A stretch of DNA of 64,000 bases from Solirubrobacteraceae bacterium (GCA_030447505.1 JAUJOT010000002.1:584151-648150), one strand, 5' to 3'; positions 1 through 8,209 are shown, counted from the first letter of the stretch. Program-made: numbers and translations. Notes: generated by a model from the sequence alone, not told the origin.

Positions 1-653
1 AACTCCGTCAGCGCGTTGAGCGTCGTCGTCTTGCCCGAGCCCGTGCCGCCGCTGATCAGGATGTTGCAGCGTGCCCGCACGGCGCTTGCGAGCAGATCGC
101 GCAGCGGCGCCGCCCAGGTGCCGTTGGCGACGAGATCGTCGGGCCCGAAGCCGCGCGGGCGAAAGCGGCGGATCGTCAGGATCGAGCCGTCGAGCGCCAG
201 CGGCGCGACGACGACGTTGACCCTCGATCCGTCGGGCAGCCTCGCGTCGCACAGCGGCTCGGCCTCGTCGACGCGGCGCCCGAGCGGCGCGAGGATCCGT
301 TCGATCGCGTGGCGCAGCTCCGCCTCGCCGCCGAACTGCGCCCCGGTCGGCTCGATCCGCCCGCCGCGCTCGACCCAGACCTGGCCGGGACCGTTGACCA
401 TCACCTCGTCGACCGTCGGATCGCCGAGCAGCGGCTCGAGCGGGCCCAGCCCGAACGAGCGCTCCGCGACGCGCGCGGCGAGCCGCGCGCGGGCGTCGTC
501 GTCGAGCAGGCCCGCCTCGCGGTCGACGAGCGCGCGGATGCGCTCGTGCAGGTCACCCGCCGTGCCGTGCCTGCCGGCCTCGGCGAGCAGGCGGTCGCGC
601 AGCGCGCCGGCGAGCGCGTCGAACGCGTCGTCGCGGGCGTGGTCGTGCTCCAT
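1..653 (-). CDS. cpaF: CpaF/TadA-type pilus assembly ATPase, 3' end beyond the window
   Basis: Secretion ATPase that powers Flp/Tad pilus assembly at the cytoplasmic membrane. Only the first 217 residues are in the window; the gene runs off the left edge. The start is the ATG whose complement is at 651-653. Visible family features are the N-terminal helical region, the stretch LGPLEPLLGDPTVDEVMVNG (about residues 71-90), which is typical of CpaF, and a Walker A loop GGTGSGKTT near residue 204. The Walker B and His boxes lie outside. It is the first or an early gene of a pilus locus continuing left. A G-rich promoter-like block sits just upstream (658-692). The family assignment is secure; which Tad subtype it belongs to cannot be told. 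Confidence 0.9.
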   Translation of the reverse strand, partial: MEHDHARDDAFDALAGALRDRLLAEAGRHGTAGDLHERIRALVDREAGLLDDDARARLAARVAERSFGLGPLEPLLGDPTVDEVMVNGPGQVWVERGGRIEPTGAQFGGEAELRHAIERILAPLGRRVDEAEPLCDARLPDGSRVNVVVAPLALDGSILTIRRFRPRGFGPDDLVANGTWAAPLRDLLASAVRARCNILISGGTGSGKTTTLNALTE

Positions 654-657
654 GCCT

Positions 658-692
658 CAGATAGGGCGCGGCACAGCGCGATTCGCCCCCCC
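658..692 (-). promoter_or_regulatory. Shared promoter-like motif upstream of cpaF
   Basis: On the minus strand a run of seven G followed by CGAA (682-692) is followed 12 nt later by GCGCC (665-669), 11 nt before the cpaF start. The same two blocks with 12-13 nt spacing occur upstream of the histidine kinase (2442-2471) and response regulator (3244-3272) genes. The arrangement looks like a two-block promoter or activator site. The function is inferred from recurrence only. Confidence 0.45.
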
Positions 693-729
693 GCCGGCTC
701 CGCTGCTCTTGCGGTCTTCGATCAGGCGG

Positions 730-1000
730 CTACGGCCACTCGATCGGCGCCGGCGGAAGCGGAGCCGCCTCGAACGGCGGGTAGACGCTGCCGAACGGCT
801 GGTGGTCTGAGCACGTCGGCGAGTCGTAATCCGGCAGGCACGGGTTGCTGAGCGCCAGCGTCGCCGACCCGTGGGGCCTTCCACATGAGGTGCTCCTGCG
901 CGCTCGTCATGCCGTCTCCGTCGTAGTCGCTGCCGCCGTCGCCGCCGTCGAGCGCGTTGGGGTAGGGCCGCTTGCCGGCATCGGTGGACGCTTGCCGACG
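730..1000 (-). pseudogene. Frameshifted remnant of a secreted, Ca-binding (thrombospondin-3-like) protein
   Basis: No intact gene fits between cpaF and cpaB. In one minus-strand frame the residues YPNALDGGDGG then DYDGDGMTSAQEHLMW can be read (about 960-885). They resemble the Asp-rich Ca-binding repeats of secreted thermoleophilian proteins. The continuation LSNPCLPDYDSPTCSDH and PFGSVYPPFEAAPLP appears only after a shift to another frame and ends at the stop at 730. Both stretches read like real protein rather than antisense shadow. I therefore call a 5'-truncated, frameshifted gene. A sequencing error is an alternative explanation for the shift. Confidence 0.4.
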
Positions 1001-1014
1001 AGACGGCCTGCGTG

Positions 1015-1713
1015 CTACGGAAGCTCGGGCATCATCCGCAGCCCGCCGCGACCGCGGCTGCGGTCGCCGATCGCGCGCGGCAGCAGGCGCAGCTCACGGG
1101 CGAAGTCCTGTACCGCCGCGAGATACACGGCCTGGCGCAGCGTCACCCGCAGCGATGCCGCGACACGCGGCCCCGGAGCGCCCTTGCCGACCGAGGCGTC
1201 GTCGCCCGTGAGCTCCGTCGCCGCGATCACCTCGACGTCCTCGAGCGCGAGCAGCGCCGCGCCCGGCAGGTCTGCGCGCGGCTCGGGCGTGACGAGCACA
1301 TCGACGCGGCTGCCGGCGACGACGAGCTGCGGCGCTGCGAGCGCGACGACCTGGGCGACGCGCTCGCCGCGTCGCACCGGCGCGCCGGCCGGTCGTGGCT
1401 CTTCTTCGCCGATCATCCCGGCCGTCAGGTCGCTGCCGGCGGGGATCGGGACGCGGGCGCGCTGGCCGACGAGCTGCTGCGGGTCGCCGATCGCGCTGCG
1501 CGGCGCGAAGCGCTCGGGCACGCGGCGGACCGCGAGGGCGCGCTCGGGCACGCGCTGGCCGGCGCCGATCGGCTCGTGAGCCACGACGACGTCGACGAGC
1601 CCGCCGACGCGGCGCTCGAGCGCGGCCTCGCGGCCGGCGACGTTGAACGCGGCCAGGCCGCCGAGCACGAGCGCCAGGCCGCCGAGCACCAGCGCGCGAC
1701 GGCGGCGGCTCAC
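1015..1713 (-). CDS. cpaB: CpaB/RcpC-like SAF-domain pilus protein
   Basis: Periplasmic/outer-envelope factor of the Flp/Tad pilus with an SAF domain. The 232-residue protein starts at a GTG that overlaps the histidine kinase stop (GTGA), which decides the start. Residues 1-25 are a basic tip plus hydrophobic segment (RALVLGGLALVLGGLAAFNV), a signal anchor. The SAF region follows: VDVVVAHEPIGAGQRV, then VPIPAGSDLTAGMI around residue 90. The C-terminal half carries SRVDVLVTPEP, typical of RcpC/CpaB. It is translationally coupled to the upstream kinase, so the two-component pair probably belongs to the pilus locus. Longer in-frame extensions exist upstream but are Arg/Ala-rich noise. Confidence 0.8.
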   Translation of the reverse strand: MSRRRRALVLGGLALVLGGLAAFNVAGREAALERRVGGLVDVVVAHEPIGAGQRVPERALAVRRVPERFAPRSAIGDPQQLVGQRARVPIPAGSDLTAGMIGEEEPRPAGAPVRRGERVAQVVALAAPQLVVAGSRVDVLVTPEPRADLPGAALLALEDVEVIAATELTGDDASVGKGAPGPRVAASLRVTLRQAVYLAAVQDFARELRLLPRAIGDRSRGRGGLRMMPELP

Positions 1714-2429
1714 GGCGGCCGCCGCACGAGCGGCAGCTCGAGGCCGACCCGCGTTCCGCGCGGCGCCGACGCCGCCACGAGCCGCCCGCGGTGGCGCTCG
1801 GCGATCTGCGCCGCGATCGCCAGCCCGCGCCCGCGCCGCCCGCGCCCGCCGCGGGCGCGCCGCGTCAGCTGCGCAAGCGAGACGGGCAGCCCCGGCCCCT
1901 CGTCGATGACCTCGATGCACACGTGCTGCGCGCCGACGAAGCGCGCCGTGAGCTCGATGCGGCCCGGACCGTGCTCGAGCGCGTTGGCGATCAGGTTCGA
2001 GATCGCCTGCGCGAGGCGCAGGCGGTCGCCGACGATCCTCGTCCCGGGCAGCACGCATCCGAGCAGCACTCTGCTCTCGAAGGCGCAGGCGACCGCCTCC
2101 CAGCTGTCGAACTGCTCCTCCATCAGCTCGGCGACCTCGACCGGCTCCTCGCGCTCGAGGATCCGCCGCCCACTGCGCGCGGCGGCGAAGTCGTCGAGCG
2201 CGAGGCCGGCCCGGCGCAGCTCGTGGTCGAGCGTCGCCAGGCGCTCGGGCGGCGCCTCGCGCCGGCGCTCCATCGTCGCGAGGCCGAGGCGTACGGCGGT
2301 CAGCGGGCCGCGCAGCTCATGGCAGGCGCGCGCGACGAGCTCGCGGCGGCGGCGCAGCTCGAACGCGGCGAGCACGGCGAGCGCAAAGCCGGCGGCTGCC
2401 AGCGCCCAGGGGAGGATGCTCGTGGCCAT
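1710..2429 (-). CDS. Short membrane-anchored sensor histidine kinase
   Basis: Two-component sensor kinase, 239 residues, with no extracellular sensor domain. There is one N-terminal transmembrane segment (about residues 5-24), then the H box ACHELRGPL near residue 37, an N box NLIANALEHG around 147, the G1 box DEGPGL and a short G2 region RGRGLAIAAQIA. All catalytic boxes are present although the protein is small for the family. The partner is presumably the OmpR-type regulator encoded just upstream (2481-3233), and the 3' end overlaps cpaB by 4 bp. The input signal is unknown; with one membrane helix and no loop it may sense through a partner. Confidence 0.85.
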   Translation of the reverse strand: MATSILPWALAAAGFALAVLAAFELRRRRELVARACHELRGPLTAVRLGLATMERRREAPPERLATLDHELRRAGLALDDFAAARSGRRILEREEPVEVAELMEEQFDSWEAVACAFESRVLLGCVLPGTRIVGDRLRLAQAISNLIANALEHGPGRIELTARFVGAQHVCIEVIDEGPGLPVSLAQLTRRARGGRGRRGRGLAIAAQIAERHRGRLVAASAPRGTRVGLELPLVRRPP

Positions 2430-2441
2430 GTGCTCGTAGTA

Positions 2442-2471
2442 GGCGCCGCGCGCAAGAAGTTCGCCCCCCCC
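2442..2471 (-). promoter_or_regulatory. Shared promoter-like motif upstream of the histidine kinase
   Basis: An eight-G run followed by CGAA (complement of 2460-2471), then 13 nt, then GGCGC (2442-2446), 12 nt before the kinase start. Its geometry matches the copies at 658-692 and 3244-3272. Kinase and regulator genes therefore probably have separate promoters despite lying in tandem. Confidence 0.45.
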
Positions 2472-2480
2472 TCGTCGCGC

Positions 2481-3233
2481 TCAGGCGATCAATCGCTCGT
2501 CGACCGCCGCCATGCGCGCCGGCGGCGCGTCCAGCAGCCGGTAGCCGACCCCCCACACGTTGACCACGTACCGCTCGCCGTGGGCGCCGAGCTTGTGGCG
2601 CAGCCGGCAGGCGTGCGAATCGAGCGTTCGCGTCGAGCCGCGCGAGCGGTAGCCCCAGATCGTCCGCAACAGCTCCTCCTTGGTGAAGACCCGCGTCGGG
2701 TCGGAGACGAGCGTGCGCAGCAGCGCGAACTCCTTCTGCGACAGCGCGACGCGGTCGCCGTGCAGGCGCACCTCGCGCGACGGCGGGTCGACCTCGAGGG
2801 GCCCGGCTCGCAGGTGGCCGTGTGAGGGACGGTGATCGGCGCGGCGCAGCAGCGCCGCGATGCGGCCGCGCAGCTCGGGGTAGGAGAAAGGCTTGCAGAC
2901 GTAGTCGTCCGCGCCGCGATCGAAGCCGCGGACACGGTCGAGCTCCGTCGCGCGGCCGCTGATGACCATCAGCGGCATCTCGGGGTTGATCCGGCTCGCC
3001 ACGCCGTCGGCGCTGCGCACGCGGCGCAGCAGCTCGAGGCCGCTGCCGTCGGGCAGGCCGACGTCGACGAGCGCGATGTCGGGAAACCTGCGCTCGATCA
3101 GGCTCAGCCCGACCGCTGCGCAGTCCGCGACGAGCAGGTCGTAGCCGTCGGCGGAGAGGTTGTCGGCGAGGAACGTGCGCGTCGCGTCGTCGTCCTCGAC
3201 GACGAGGATCGTGGAGGGTTCGTCGTTCGTCAT
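2481..3233 (-). CDS. OmpR/RegX3-family response regulator
   Basis: DNA-binding response regulator, 250 residues. The receiver domain (1-125) has the acidic pair EDDD near 13, the phosphoacceptor Asp in IALVDVGLPDGSG near 57 and the Lys of VCKPF near 113. The C-terminal winged helix (135-235) has the typical LSQKEFALLRTLV and YVVNVWGVGYRLL. It lies 50 bp upstream of the kinase gene at 1710-2429, its likely partner, and is separated from it by a promoter-like block. Both lie next to cpaB/cpaF, so control of pilus expression is a reasonable guess. The start ATG is 11 nt from a G-rich upstream motif, implying a short leader or leaderless transcript. Confidence 0.9.
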   Translation of the reverse strand: MTNDEPSTILVVEDDDATRTFLADNLSADGYDLLVADCAAVGLSLIERRFPDIALVDVGLPDGSGLELLRRVRSADGVASRINPEMPLMVISGRATELDRVRGFDRGADDYVCKPFSYPELRGRIAALLRRADHRPSHGHLRAGPLEVDPPSREVRLHGDRVALSQKEFALLRTLVSDPTRVFTKEELLRTIWGYRSRGSTRTLDSHACRLRHKLGAHGERYVVNVWGVGYRLLDAPPARMAAVDERLIA

Positions 3234-3243
3234 GTCCCTAAGA

Positions 3244-3272
3244 GGCGCGAAGTGGCGAAGGTTCGCCCCCCC
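3244..3272 (-). promoter_or_regulatory. Shared promoter-like motif upstream of the response regulator
   Basis: Seven G followed by CGAA (complement of 3262-3272), 13 nt, then GCGCC (3244-3248), 10 nt before the regulator start. Third instance of the motif also found before cpaF and the kinase. Confidence 0.45.
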
Positions 3273-3356
3273 GGCGGCGCGAGGGCGGCCACCGGGTGCA
3301 ACTTCACGTGCACCGGGCCGCGCGAGCAGGAGTCGTGCCTAGGATGCCGACGCGTC

Positions 3357-3824
3357 ATGGACGAGACCCAACGACGCGGCAACTATGACTCGGGGGAGGA
3401 CTTCGTTCTCGAGTACGGGGAGCTGCGCTTCACCTTCAACGAGCGCGACTTCGGCGAGCGTTGCGAACAGGCGGCTCTGAAGCTGGGCTTCGTCCACGGC
3501 CGGCTCGGCGAGAACGAGCTCGACGATCTCGTCAACCTGTCCGTCAACGGCGAGATCCAGGCGCCCGCCTCGGCTCTGGGCGAGCACGTCAACGACTGCT
3601 GGCCCGAGCTCTGCGGCCCGTCGGACCGCTCGCTCGTGCACTGGCTGCGGCGCCTCGTCTTTCGCTCCGCCTGGCTTGATCAGCGCGTCAAGGAGGGCGA
3701 GCTCGACATCGCGTTCTGCGTCGACACGCAGACCTTCGGCTACGTCCAGCCCGATCGCGGCGGCGAGGCGATCGAGCTCTCACCCGAGCCCTCCTGGGAC
3801 CGGGTCGCGTACATGCCGCGCTGA
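3357..3824 (+). CDS. Uncharacterised acidic protein
   Basis: 155-residue protein with no family I recognise and no signal peptide or membrane segment. It begins MDETQRRGNYDSGEDFVLEY and is rich in Asp and Glu, with two Cys (one in NDCWPELCG) and several Trp in the middle, so it is probably a folded soluble domain. The ATG at 3357 is chosen because upstream in-frame sequence is antisense to the response regulator. It stands alone between the two-component genes (divergent) and the Rho-like gene (convergent, 116 bp apart). The 3825-3940 interval shows no gene and no convincing terminator. Confidence 0.7.
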   Translation: MDETQRRGNYDSGEDFVLEYGELRFTFNERDFGERCEQAALKLGFVHGRLGENELDDLVNLSVNGEIQAPASALGEHVNDCWPELCGPSDRSLVHWLRRLVFRSAWLDQRVKEGELDIAFCVDTQTFGYVQPDRGGEAIELSPEPSWDRVAYMPR

Positions 3825-3940
3825 GCGCCGGTCCCGACGCATCTCGAAGAGCCTCTTGAGAGCTGCGGGCGCCGTCGGCCCCAGGCTCGTTCGAGCGAGA
3901 GCAGCGTGCGGAATATCCCGACCGCGACGACGCAGTGCGC

Positions 3941-5380
3941 CTAACCGATCGCGGCGGCGCGGGCCTCGGCGATCGCCTCGGCGCCCTTCTCGCCGACGAG
4001 CAGCTCGGCGCGGATCGTCGCGCTTCTGGTCAGGTCGAGCGCGGGGACCCGGCCGCTCGCGGTCAGCGTGGCGTCGAGTGCGATCACGGTCGTCTCGCCG
4101 CCGAGCGGCTCGTTTGCGGTCGCGACGATCGTCAGCGAGCCGCCGTCGACCATGTTGCGCGCGGCCGCCAGCGTGCGGCGGGCGAGCGGCACGGGCACGT
4201 ATGCGAGCGTGTCGATCAGGACGACGGCGTGGCCGCCGCGCGCGGCGACCCGGCGGCCGGTCTCGATCGCGCGCTCGATCGCCTGGCCCTGGGCGTCGGG
4301 GGCGGCGCCGAGGCCGAGCTCGACGACGGGCTGCAGCGCTCCGGACCTCCAGTCGCCGATCTCCTCCGGGCGCACGCCCGCCAGCACGACGTTGCACTCG
4401 AACTCCTCCTGGCGCGAGAGCGCGGCGGCGAGGCGGCGCAGGGCCTCGGTCTTGCCGGCGCGCGGCCCGCCGACGATGACGACGCGTGAGCCGCGGCCGA
4501 ACGGCGTCAGCCACTCGATCGCCTTGAGGGTCGCGTCCTCTTCGTCGAGCGCGATGCGCTCGGTCGCCCAGCTGCAGGGCAGGTCGTCGTACTTCGTGCC
4601 CTCGGCGACCTCGTCGGCCGCGCGGCCGTTGATCGTGTCGACGCGGATCAGCGACGGGTAGCGCTCCGAGCGGCGCGGCGCGCGCACGGGTCCGCAGACC
4701 TCGTCTCCCGAGACGAGCTCGCAGCGGCGCACCTGCGCCGCTGAGATGTAGACGTCGTCGTCGGAGGGCTCGGGCGCCGAGACGCGGACGAAGCCCGAGC
4801 CGTTGGGCAGCAGCTCGACGGTGCCGGTCGCGACGCGCTCCTCGGCGGCGGGGCTGTCAGCGTCGCGGTCGCGGTCGCGCCCGCGCCCAGCGCGGTCCCG
4901 GCCGCCGCGCGACCGAGCGGGCGCAGCCTCGGGTGTGAGCTCGGCCTCGGCCTCTCCCTCACCCTCCGGCTCGGCCTCGCCGACCTCGATGTCGCCCGGA
5001 TCGCGGTCGCGCGCACGGCTGCGACCGCGACCGCCGCGGCGCGACCGGCGTGCGGGCCTCTCGTCGACCTCGGCCTCGGCCTCTCCGACCGCCTCCGCGG
5101 GAGCCTCCCCGAGCGCCTCCGCGGGAGCCTCCCCGAGCGCCTCCGCGCGAGCCTCCCCAACCGCCTCCGCGGGAGCCTCCCCAACCGCCTCGTCGGGACC
5201 GGCGGCGTCGAGGTCGGCCTCGGGCGGCCCATCGCCGTTTGCGCCCTGGCGCTCGATGATCGCCGCGATGAGATCGGCCTTGCGCAGGCGACGGAAGCCG
5301 TCCATCCCGAGCTCGGAGGCGATTTCGTGCAGGTCGGCGAGCGGGCTGGACTGCAGAGCGGAGCGGGAGATGACGGACAT
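3941..5380 (-). CDS. rho: Divergent Rho-like transcription termination factor
   Basis: 479-residue relative of the RNA-dependent ATPase Rho. Order: Rho_N helical domain (1-46, LHEIASELGMDGFRRLRKAD); a low-complexity linker with octapeptide-like repeats EA(V/L)GEAPA and Arg/Asp/Gly-rich stretches (47-185); the primary RNA-binding fold (GTVELLPNGSGFVRV, DDDVYISAAQVRR, RYPSLIRVDTING); then the ATPase domain with P-loop GGPRAGKT and Walker B VVLIDT. Against E. coli Rho the catalytic Glu of DERPEE reads GVRPEE. About 20 residues of the Q-loop region are missing between Walker B and AARNMVDGGSLTI, the R-loop is not recognisable, and the arginine-finger segment SGTRKEE reads SATIRAE. It may be a non-catalytic or altered paralogue. 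The start is set by the Rho_N domain. Confidence 0.8.
   Translation of the reverse strand: MSVISRSALQSSPLADLHEIASELGMDGFRRLRKADLIAAIIERQGANGDGPPEADLDAAGPDEAVGEAPAEAVGEARAEALGEAPAEALGEAPAEAVGEAEAEVDERPARRSRRGGRGRSRARDRDPGDIEVGEAEPEGEGEAEAELTPEAAPARSRGGRDRAGRGRDRDRDADSPAAEERVATGTVELLPNGSGFVRVSAPEPSDDDVYISAAQVRRCELVSGDEVCGPVRAPRRSERYPSLIRVDTINGRAADEVAEGTKYDDLPCSWATERIALDEEDATLKAIEWLTPFGRGSRVVIVGGPRAGKTEALRRLAAALSRQEEFECNVVLAGVRPEEIGDWRSGALQPVVELGLGAAPDAQGQAIERAIETGRRVAARGGHAVVLIDTLAYVPVPLARRTLAAARNMVDGGSLTIVATANEPLGGETTVIALDATLTASGRVPALDLTRSATIRAELLVGEKGAEAIAEARAAAIG
5087..5198 (-). repeat. 24-bp coding tandem repeat in the Rho-like linker
   Basis: Four near-perfect 24-bp units (5087-5110, 5111-5134, 5135-5158, 5159-5182) and a partial fifth. 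They encode the repeated EA(V/L)GEAPA linker. Units differ at only a few positions, so recent slippage or unequal exchange is likely and copy number may vary between strains. Confidence 0.85.
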
Positions 5381-5454
5381 GGCGTCCTCCTGAGGATCTT
5401 CGGTGGGCGTCCGGCCGCGTTGGACAGCGGTCGGCGACTCGTATCGACTACAAG

Positions 5455-6348
5455 TTATCGCGCGTGACGGATCGCGTCGTCGAGCGCGAGCCGCCCGTCG
5501 ACCGCGGCGTCGCCGCGCAGCGCGGCCCGCACGGCGAGGAAGTCCGTCACCGCCGGCACGTCGTGCACGCGCAGGATGTGCGCCCCCGCGTCGACCCCAG
5601 CGCCGATCGCCGCGAGCGTGCCGGCGAGCCGGTCGCGCGGCGCACGGCCGGTCAGCGCGCCGACGAAGTCCTTGCGCGAGACCGCCAGCAGCAGCGGGCG
5701 CCCGAGCTCGTGCAGCGCCTCGAGGCGAGCCAGCAGCGCGATCGTCTGGGCGGGGGTCTTCGCGAAGTCCGGGCCCGGATCGAGGATCAGCTGCTCGTCG
5801 GCCACGCCCTGGTCGCGCGCGAGCTGCATCCGCTCGCGCAGGAAGTCGCAGACGTCGACGACGACGTCGTCGTAGAGCTCGGGGTCCTGCAGGCGCTGCT
5901 TCGGCCGCGCGCGCGTGTGCATGAGCACGAGCGCGGCCCCCGTCCGCGTACAGACCGCGGCGAGCTCGGGATCGCGCAGCCCGCTGACGTCGTTGACGAT
6001 CACGGCGCCGGCGGCGATCGCGGCCGCGGCGACCGGCGGCTTGTAGGTGTCGACGGAGACCGTCGCGCCGAGCTCGCCGACGATCCGCTGCACGAGCGGC
6101 ACGACGCGCTCGAGCTCCTCCGCGACCGCGACCGGCGGGCGCAGCGTGATCGCCGACTCGCCGCCGACGTCGATGATGTCCGCGCCGGCCTCGATCAGTT
6201 CGGCGGCGCGCTGCACGCGCGCGTCGAGGTCCCGCTGCGCGCCGGCGTCCGAGAACGAGTCCGGCGAGGCGTTGACGATCCCCATCAGCCACGGTCGATC
6301 GCCGAGCGCGAGCGCGCAGCCCGCGGCAGCGACCGTGTGGCAGAGCAT
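5455..6348 (-). CDS. folP: Dihydropteroate synthase
   Basis: Condenses p-aminobenzoate with dihydropterin pyrophosphate in folate synthesis; cytoplasmic TIM barrel of 297 residues. Signatures: LMGIVNASPDSFSD (residues 21-34), the pterin-binding DVGGES near 60, VSVDTYKPPVA near 98, VNDVSGL, and LDPGPDFAKT plus AVSRKDFVGALTG toward the C-terminus. The usual ThrArgPro after GGES is replaced by AITLRP, a small deviation in the mobile loop. The ATG overlaps the stop of the upstream secreted-protein gene (ATGA), so the two are translationally coupled. The 75-bp gap to the Rho-like gene is non-coding. Confidence 0.93.
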   Translation of the reverse strand: MLCHTVAAAGCALALGDRPWLMGIVNASPDSFSDAGAQRDLDARVQRAAELIEAGADIIDVGGESAITLRPPVAVAEELERVVPLVQRIVGELGATVSVDTYKPPVAAAAIAAGAVIVNDVSGLRDPELAAVCTRTGAALVLMHTRARPKQRLQDPELYDDVVVDVCDFLRERMQLARDQGVADEQLILDPGPDFAKTPAQTIALLARLEALHELGRPLLLAVSRKDFVGALTGRAPRDRLAGTLAAIGAGVDAGAHILRVHDVPAVTDFLAVRAALRGDAAVDGRLALDDAIRHAR

Positions 6349-8177
6349 CAGCCGATCCGCACGTTGCGCCGGATGACGCGCTCGTTGCCGACGCGGTCGC
6401 GGCCGGTGATCTTCAACCGGAAGGCGCCCCTGCCGCGATAGCGGTGGCGCGCACGCAGCCTCGTCGTCGCGCGCGCGCCCTTGGACCGGTCCCCCCACGA
6501 CACGACGATCGACCGCATGCCCGACGCGTGGTCCCCGCGCGGCGCCGCGTCGCGGGCGCGCACCGAGACGGTGACGACGCGGCGCGAGCGCTTGTAGCCG
6601 ACGCTCACGCGTGGCGCGAGACCGTCGATCCGCAGGCGGCGCGTGCGCGAGCGCTTGATCTGTCCGCGCCCGTCGATCGCCAGTACCTGCCATCTGCGCG
6701 TCGGCCCGCTGATCGGCGTCGTGGGCGTGAAGACGGTGTCCGTCGTCTCCCCCACGACCGTGCCGTCGACCGTGACGACGTAGCGCAGAGCGCCCCAGAG
6801 GCTGAACGACGGCTGCCAGCTCAGGCGCGGCCGCGCGCTCTGACAGCAGCGCTGCGACGTGTAGCCGGCGAAGTTGCCCGGCGGGCGGTCGACGTAGCCG
6901 GCGACGATCCTGCGATCCTCCGCGCCGCCCTGGACCCAGCCGACGACGACGCCGCCGGCGCGGTCGGCCGCCACGTCGAAGCCGAGCTGCGGGACCACCG
7001 CGCCCAGCTCGGGCCGCGACAGCAGCTGCTCGACGCCCGGCCTGCCGTCCTCGATCGTGCGCACGCGGACGATCGGCGGCGCGCCCGGGCCGGCGAGCAC
7101 GGCCGCGATCAGGCCGCTGTTGTTCTCCGACATCGCCGGCACCACCGCGGGCGCGGCGACGCTCGGGAAGAACGCGCGGCTGCCGACGCCGAAGCGGTCG
7201 CGCTCGAGGATCGCCGACATCGGCTGCCCGCTGAGCGCGCCGGTCGTCATCCCGACGCCGACGCCGCGACCGTTGAGGTCGATCCGCGGGCGGCCGACGG
7301 GCTCGCCGGCGGGCTCGTCGATCGCGACCGGCGGGTCGAAGGTCGTCCCGCGCTGCCGCCGCGCGAGGATCCTCGAGCCACCGTCCGTGAAGCTCTGGCG
7401 AAAGACGACCCAGGCGTAGCTCGAATCGTCCTCGGCGTCGACGTCGGGCAGGTCGGAGAGCATGGGCACGCGCCCCTCGAAGTCCGCCGGGGTGAGGTCC
7501 TGCGGCGCCTTGGAGAGGGCGCCCCCGAACATCTTGCGCGCGTAGACGCGGCCGCCCTCGCCCCACGTCACGACACCGATGCCGTCGGCGGAGATCGCGA
7601 CGCGCGGGCGCCCGCCGTCGACGCCCGCGAGGCGGGCCGGATCGACGTCGGCCGGCTGCTCGATCACGCCCCAGCCGTTCGTGCGGCGGTCAAGGCGCGC
7701 GACCCGCACGTCGCCGCCGGCGCTGAACGTCGCGTACGCCGTGCCGTTGATCGACAGATCGACGGCCGGATCGGCGCCGGCGCCGAGCGGCACGGGCGCC
7801 GACCAGGCGCCGCCCGCGGGACGAACGACGCCGTGCACGACGCCGGCGCTGACGAACACGACCGCGAGGCGACCGGCGTCGGAGGCGCCGACGACGGGCT
7901 GCGAGCTCGCGGTCGGCAACGCCGCGTCGATCCGCTCGGCCGCCTTGAAGACGCCGCCCTCGAAGCGCGCCACGAAGATGTGATCGACGCCGTCGACGCT
8001 CTTGACGTAGGCGAGCGCACCGCTGCCATCGCGCGCGAGGTCGAGGTCGCCGAGCGAGCGGATGTCCGGGCTGGGTCCGTCGACGGAGTCGCCGGCGAAG
8101 AACGCCGCCTGCGCCGCGGCTGGCGCGAGCGCGGCGAGCATGGCGAACAGGCATGTGAATCGAAGAGGACGGCGCAT
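6348..8177 (-). CDS. Secreted repeat protein, function unknown
   Basis: 609 residues with a clear Sec signal peptide (LRFTCLFAMLAALAPAAAQA, cleavage near residue 24). The body consists of alternating Gly/Val-rich strands with recurring motifs of the type DxxGxGVVxW, ADRAGGVVVGWVQG and ANDISAGGxxxVxxA, as in beta-propeller proteins. About residue 430 a Cys pair (SQRCCQSARP) and Ig-like segments follow, and the last 100 residues (VSVRARDAAPRGD, HRYRGRGAFRLKITGRDRVG) look like a PKD/Ig-type surface module. No catalytic motif is visible. It is coupled to folP by a 1-bp overlap, which probably reflects compactness rather than shared function. Confidence 0.8.
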   Translation of the reverse strand: MRRPLRFTCLFAMLAALAPAAAQAAFFAGDSVDGPSPDIRSLGDLDLARDGSGALAYVKSVDGVDHIFVARFEGGVFKAAERIDAALPTASSQPVVGASDAGRLAVVFVSAGVVHGVVRPAGGAWSAPVPLGAGADPAVDLSINGTAYATFSAGGDVRVARLDRRTNGWGVIEQPADVDPARLAGVDGGRPRVAISADGIGVVTWGEGGRVYARKMFGGALSKAPQDLTPADFEGRVPMLSDLPDVDAEDDSSYAWVVFRQSFTDGGSRILARRQRGTTFDPPVAIDEPAGEPVGRPRIDLNGRGVGVGMTTGALSGQPMSAILERDRFGVGSRAFFPSVAAPAVVPAMSENNSGLIAAVLAGPGAPPIVRVRTIEDGRPGVEQLLSRPELGAVVPQLGFDVAADRAGGVVVGWVQGGAEDRRIVAGYVDRPPGNFAGYTSQRCCQSARPRLSWQPSFSLWGALRYVVTVDGTVVGETTDTVFTPTTPISGPTRRWQVLAIDGRGQIKRSRTRRLRIDGLAPRVSVGYKRSRRVVTVSVRARDAAPRGDHASGMRSIVVSWGDRSKGARATTRLRARHRYRGRGAFRLKITGRDRVGNERVIRRNVRIG

Positions 8178-8209
8178 CGGGGCCTTTCAACCACTGACGT
8201 CGCGCAAAG

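Noticed and set aside
5050..5260. Short direct repeats suggestive of a CRISPR array
   Set aside because: Units have no spacers and encode a regular protein repeat in the Rho-like gene.
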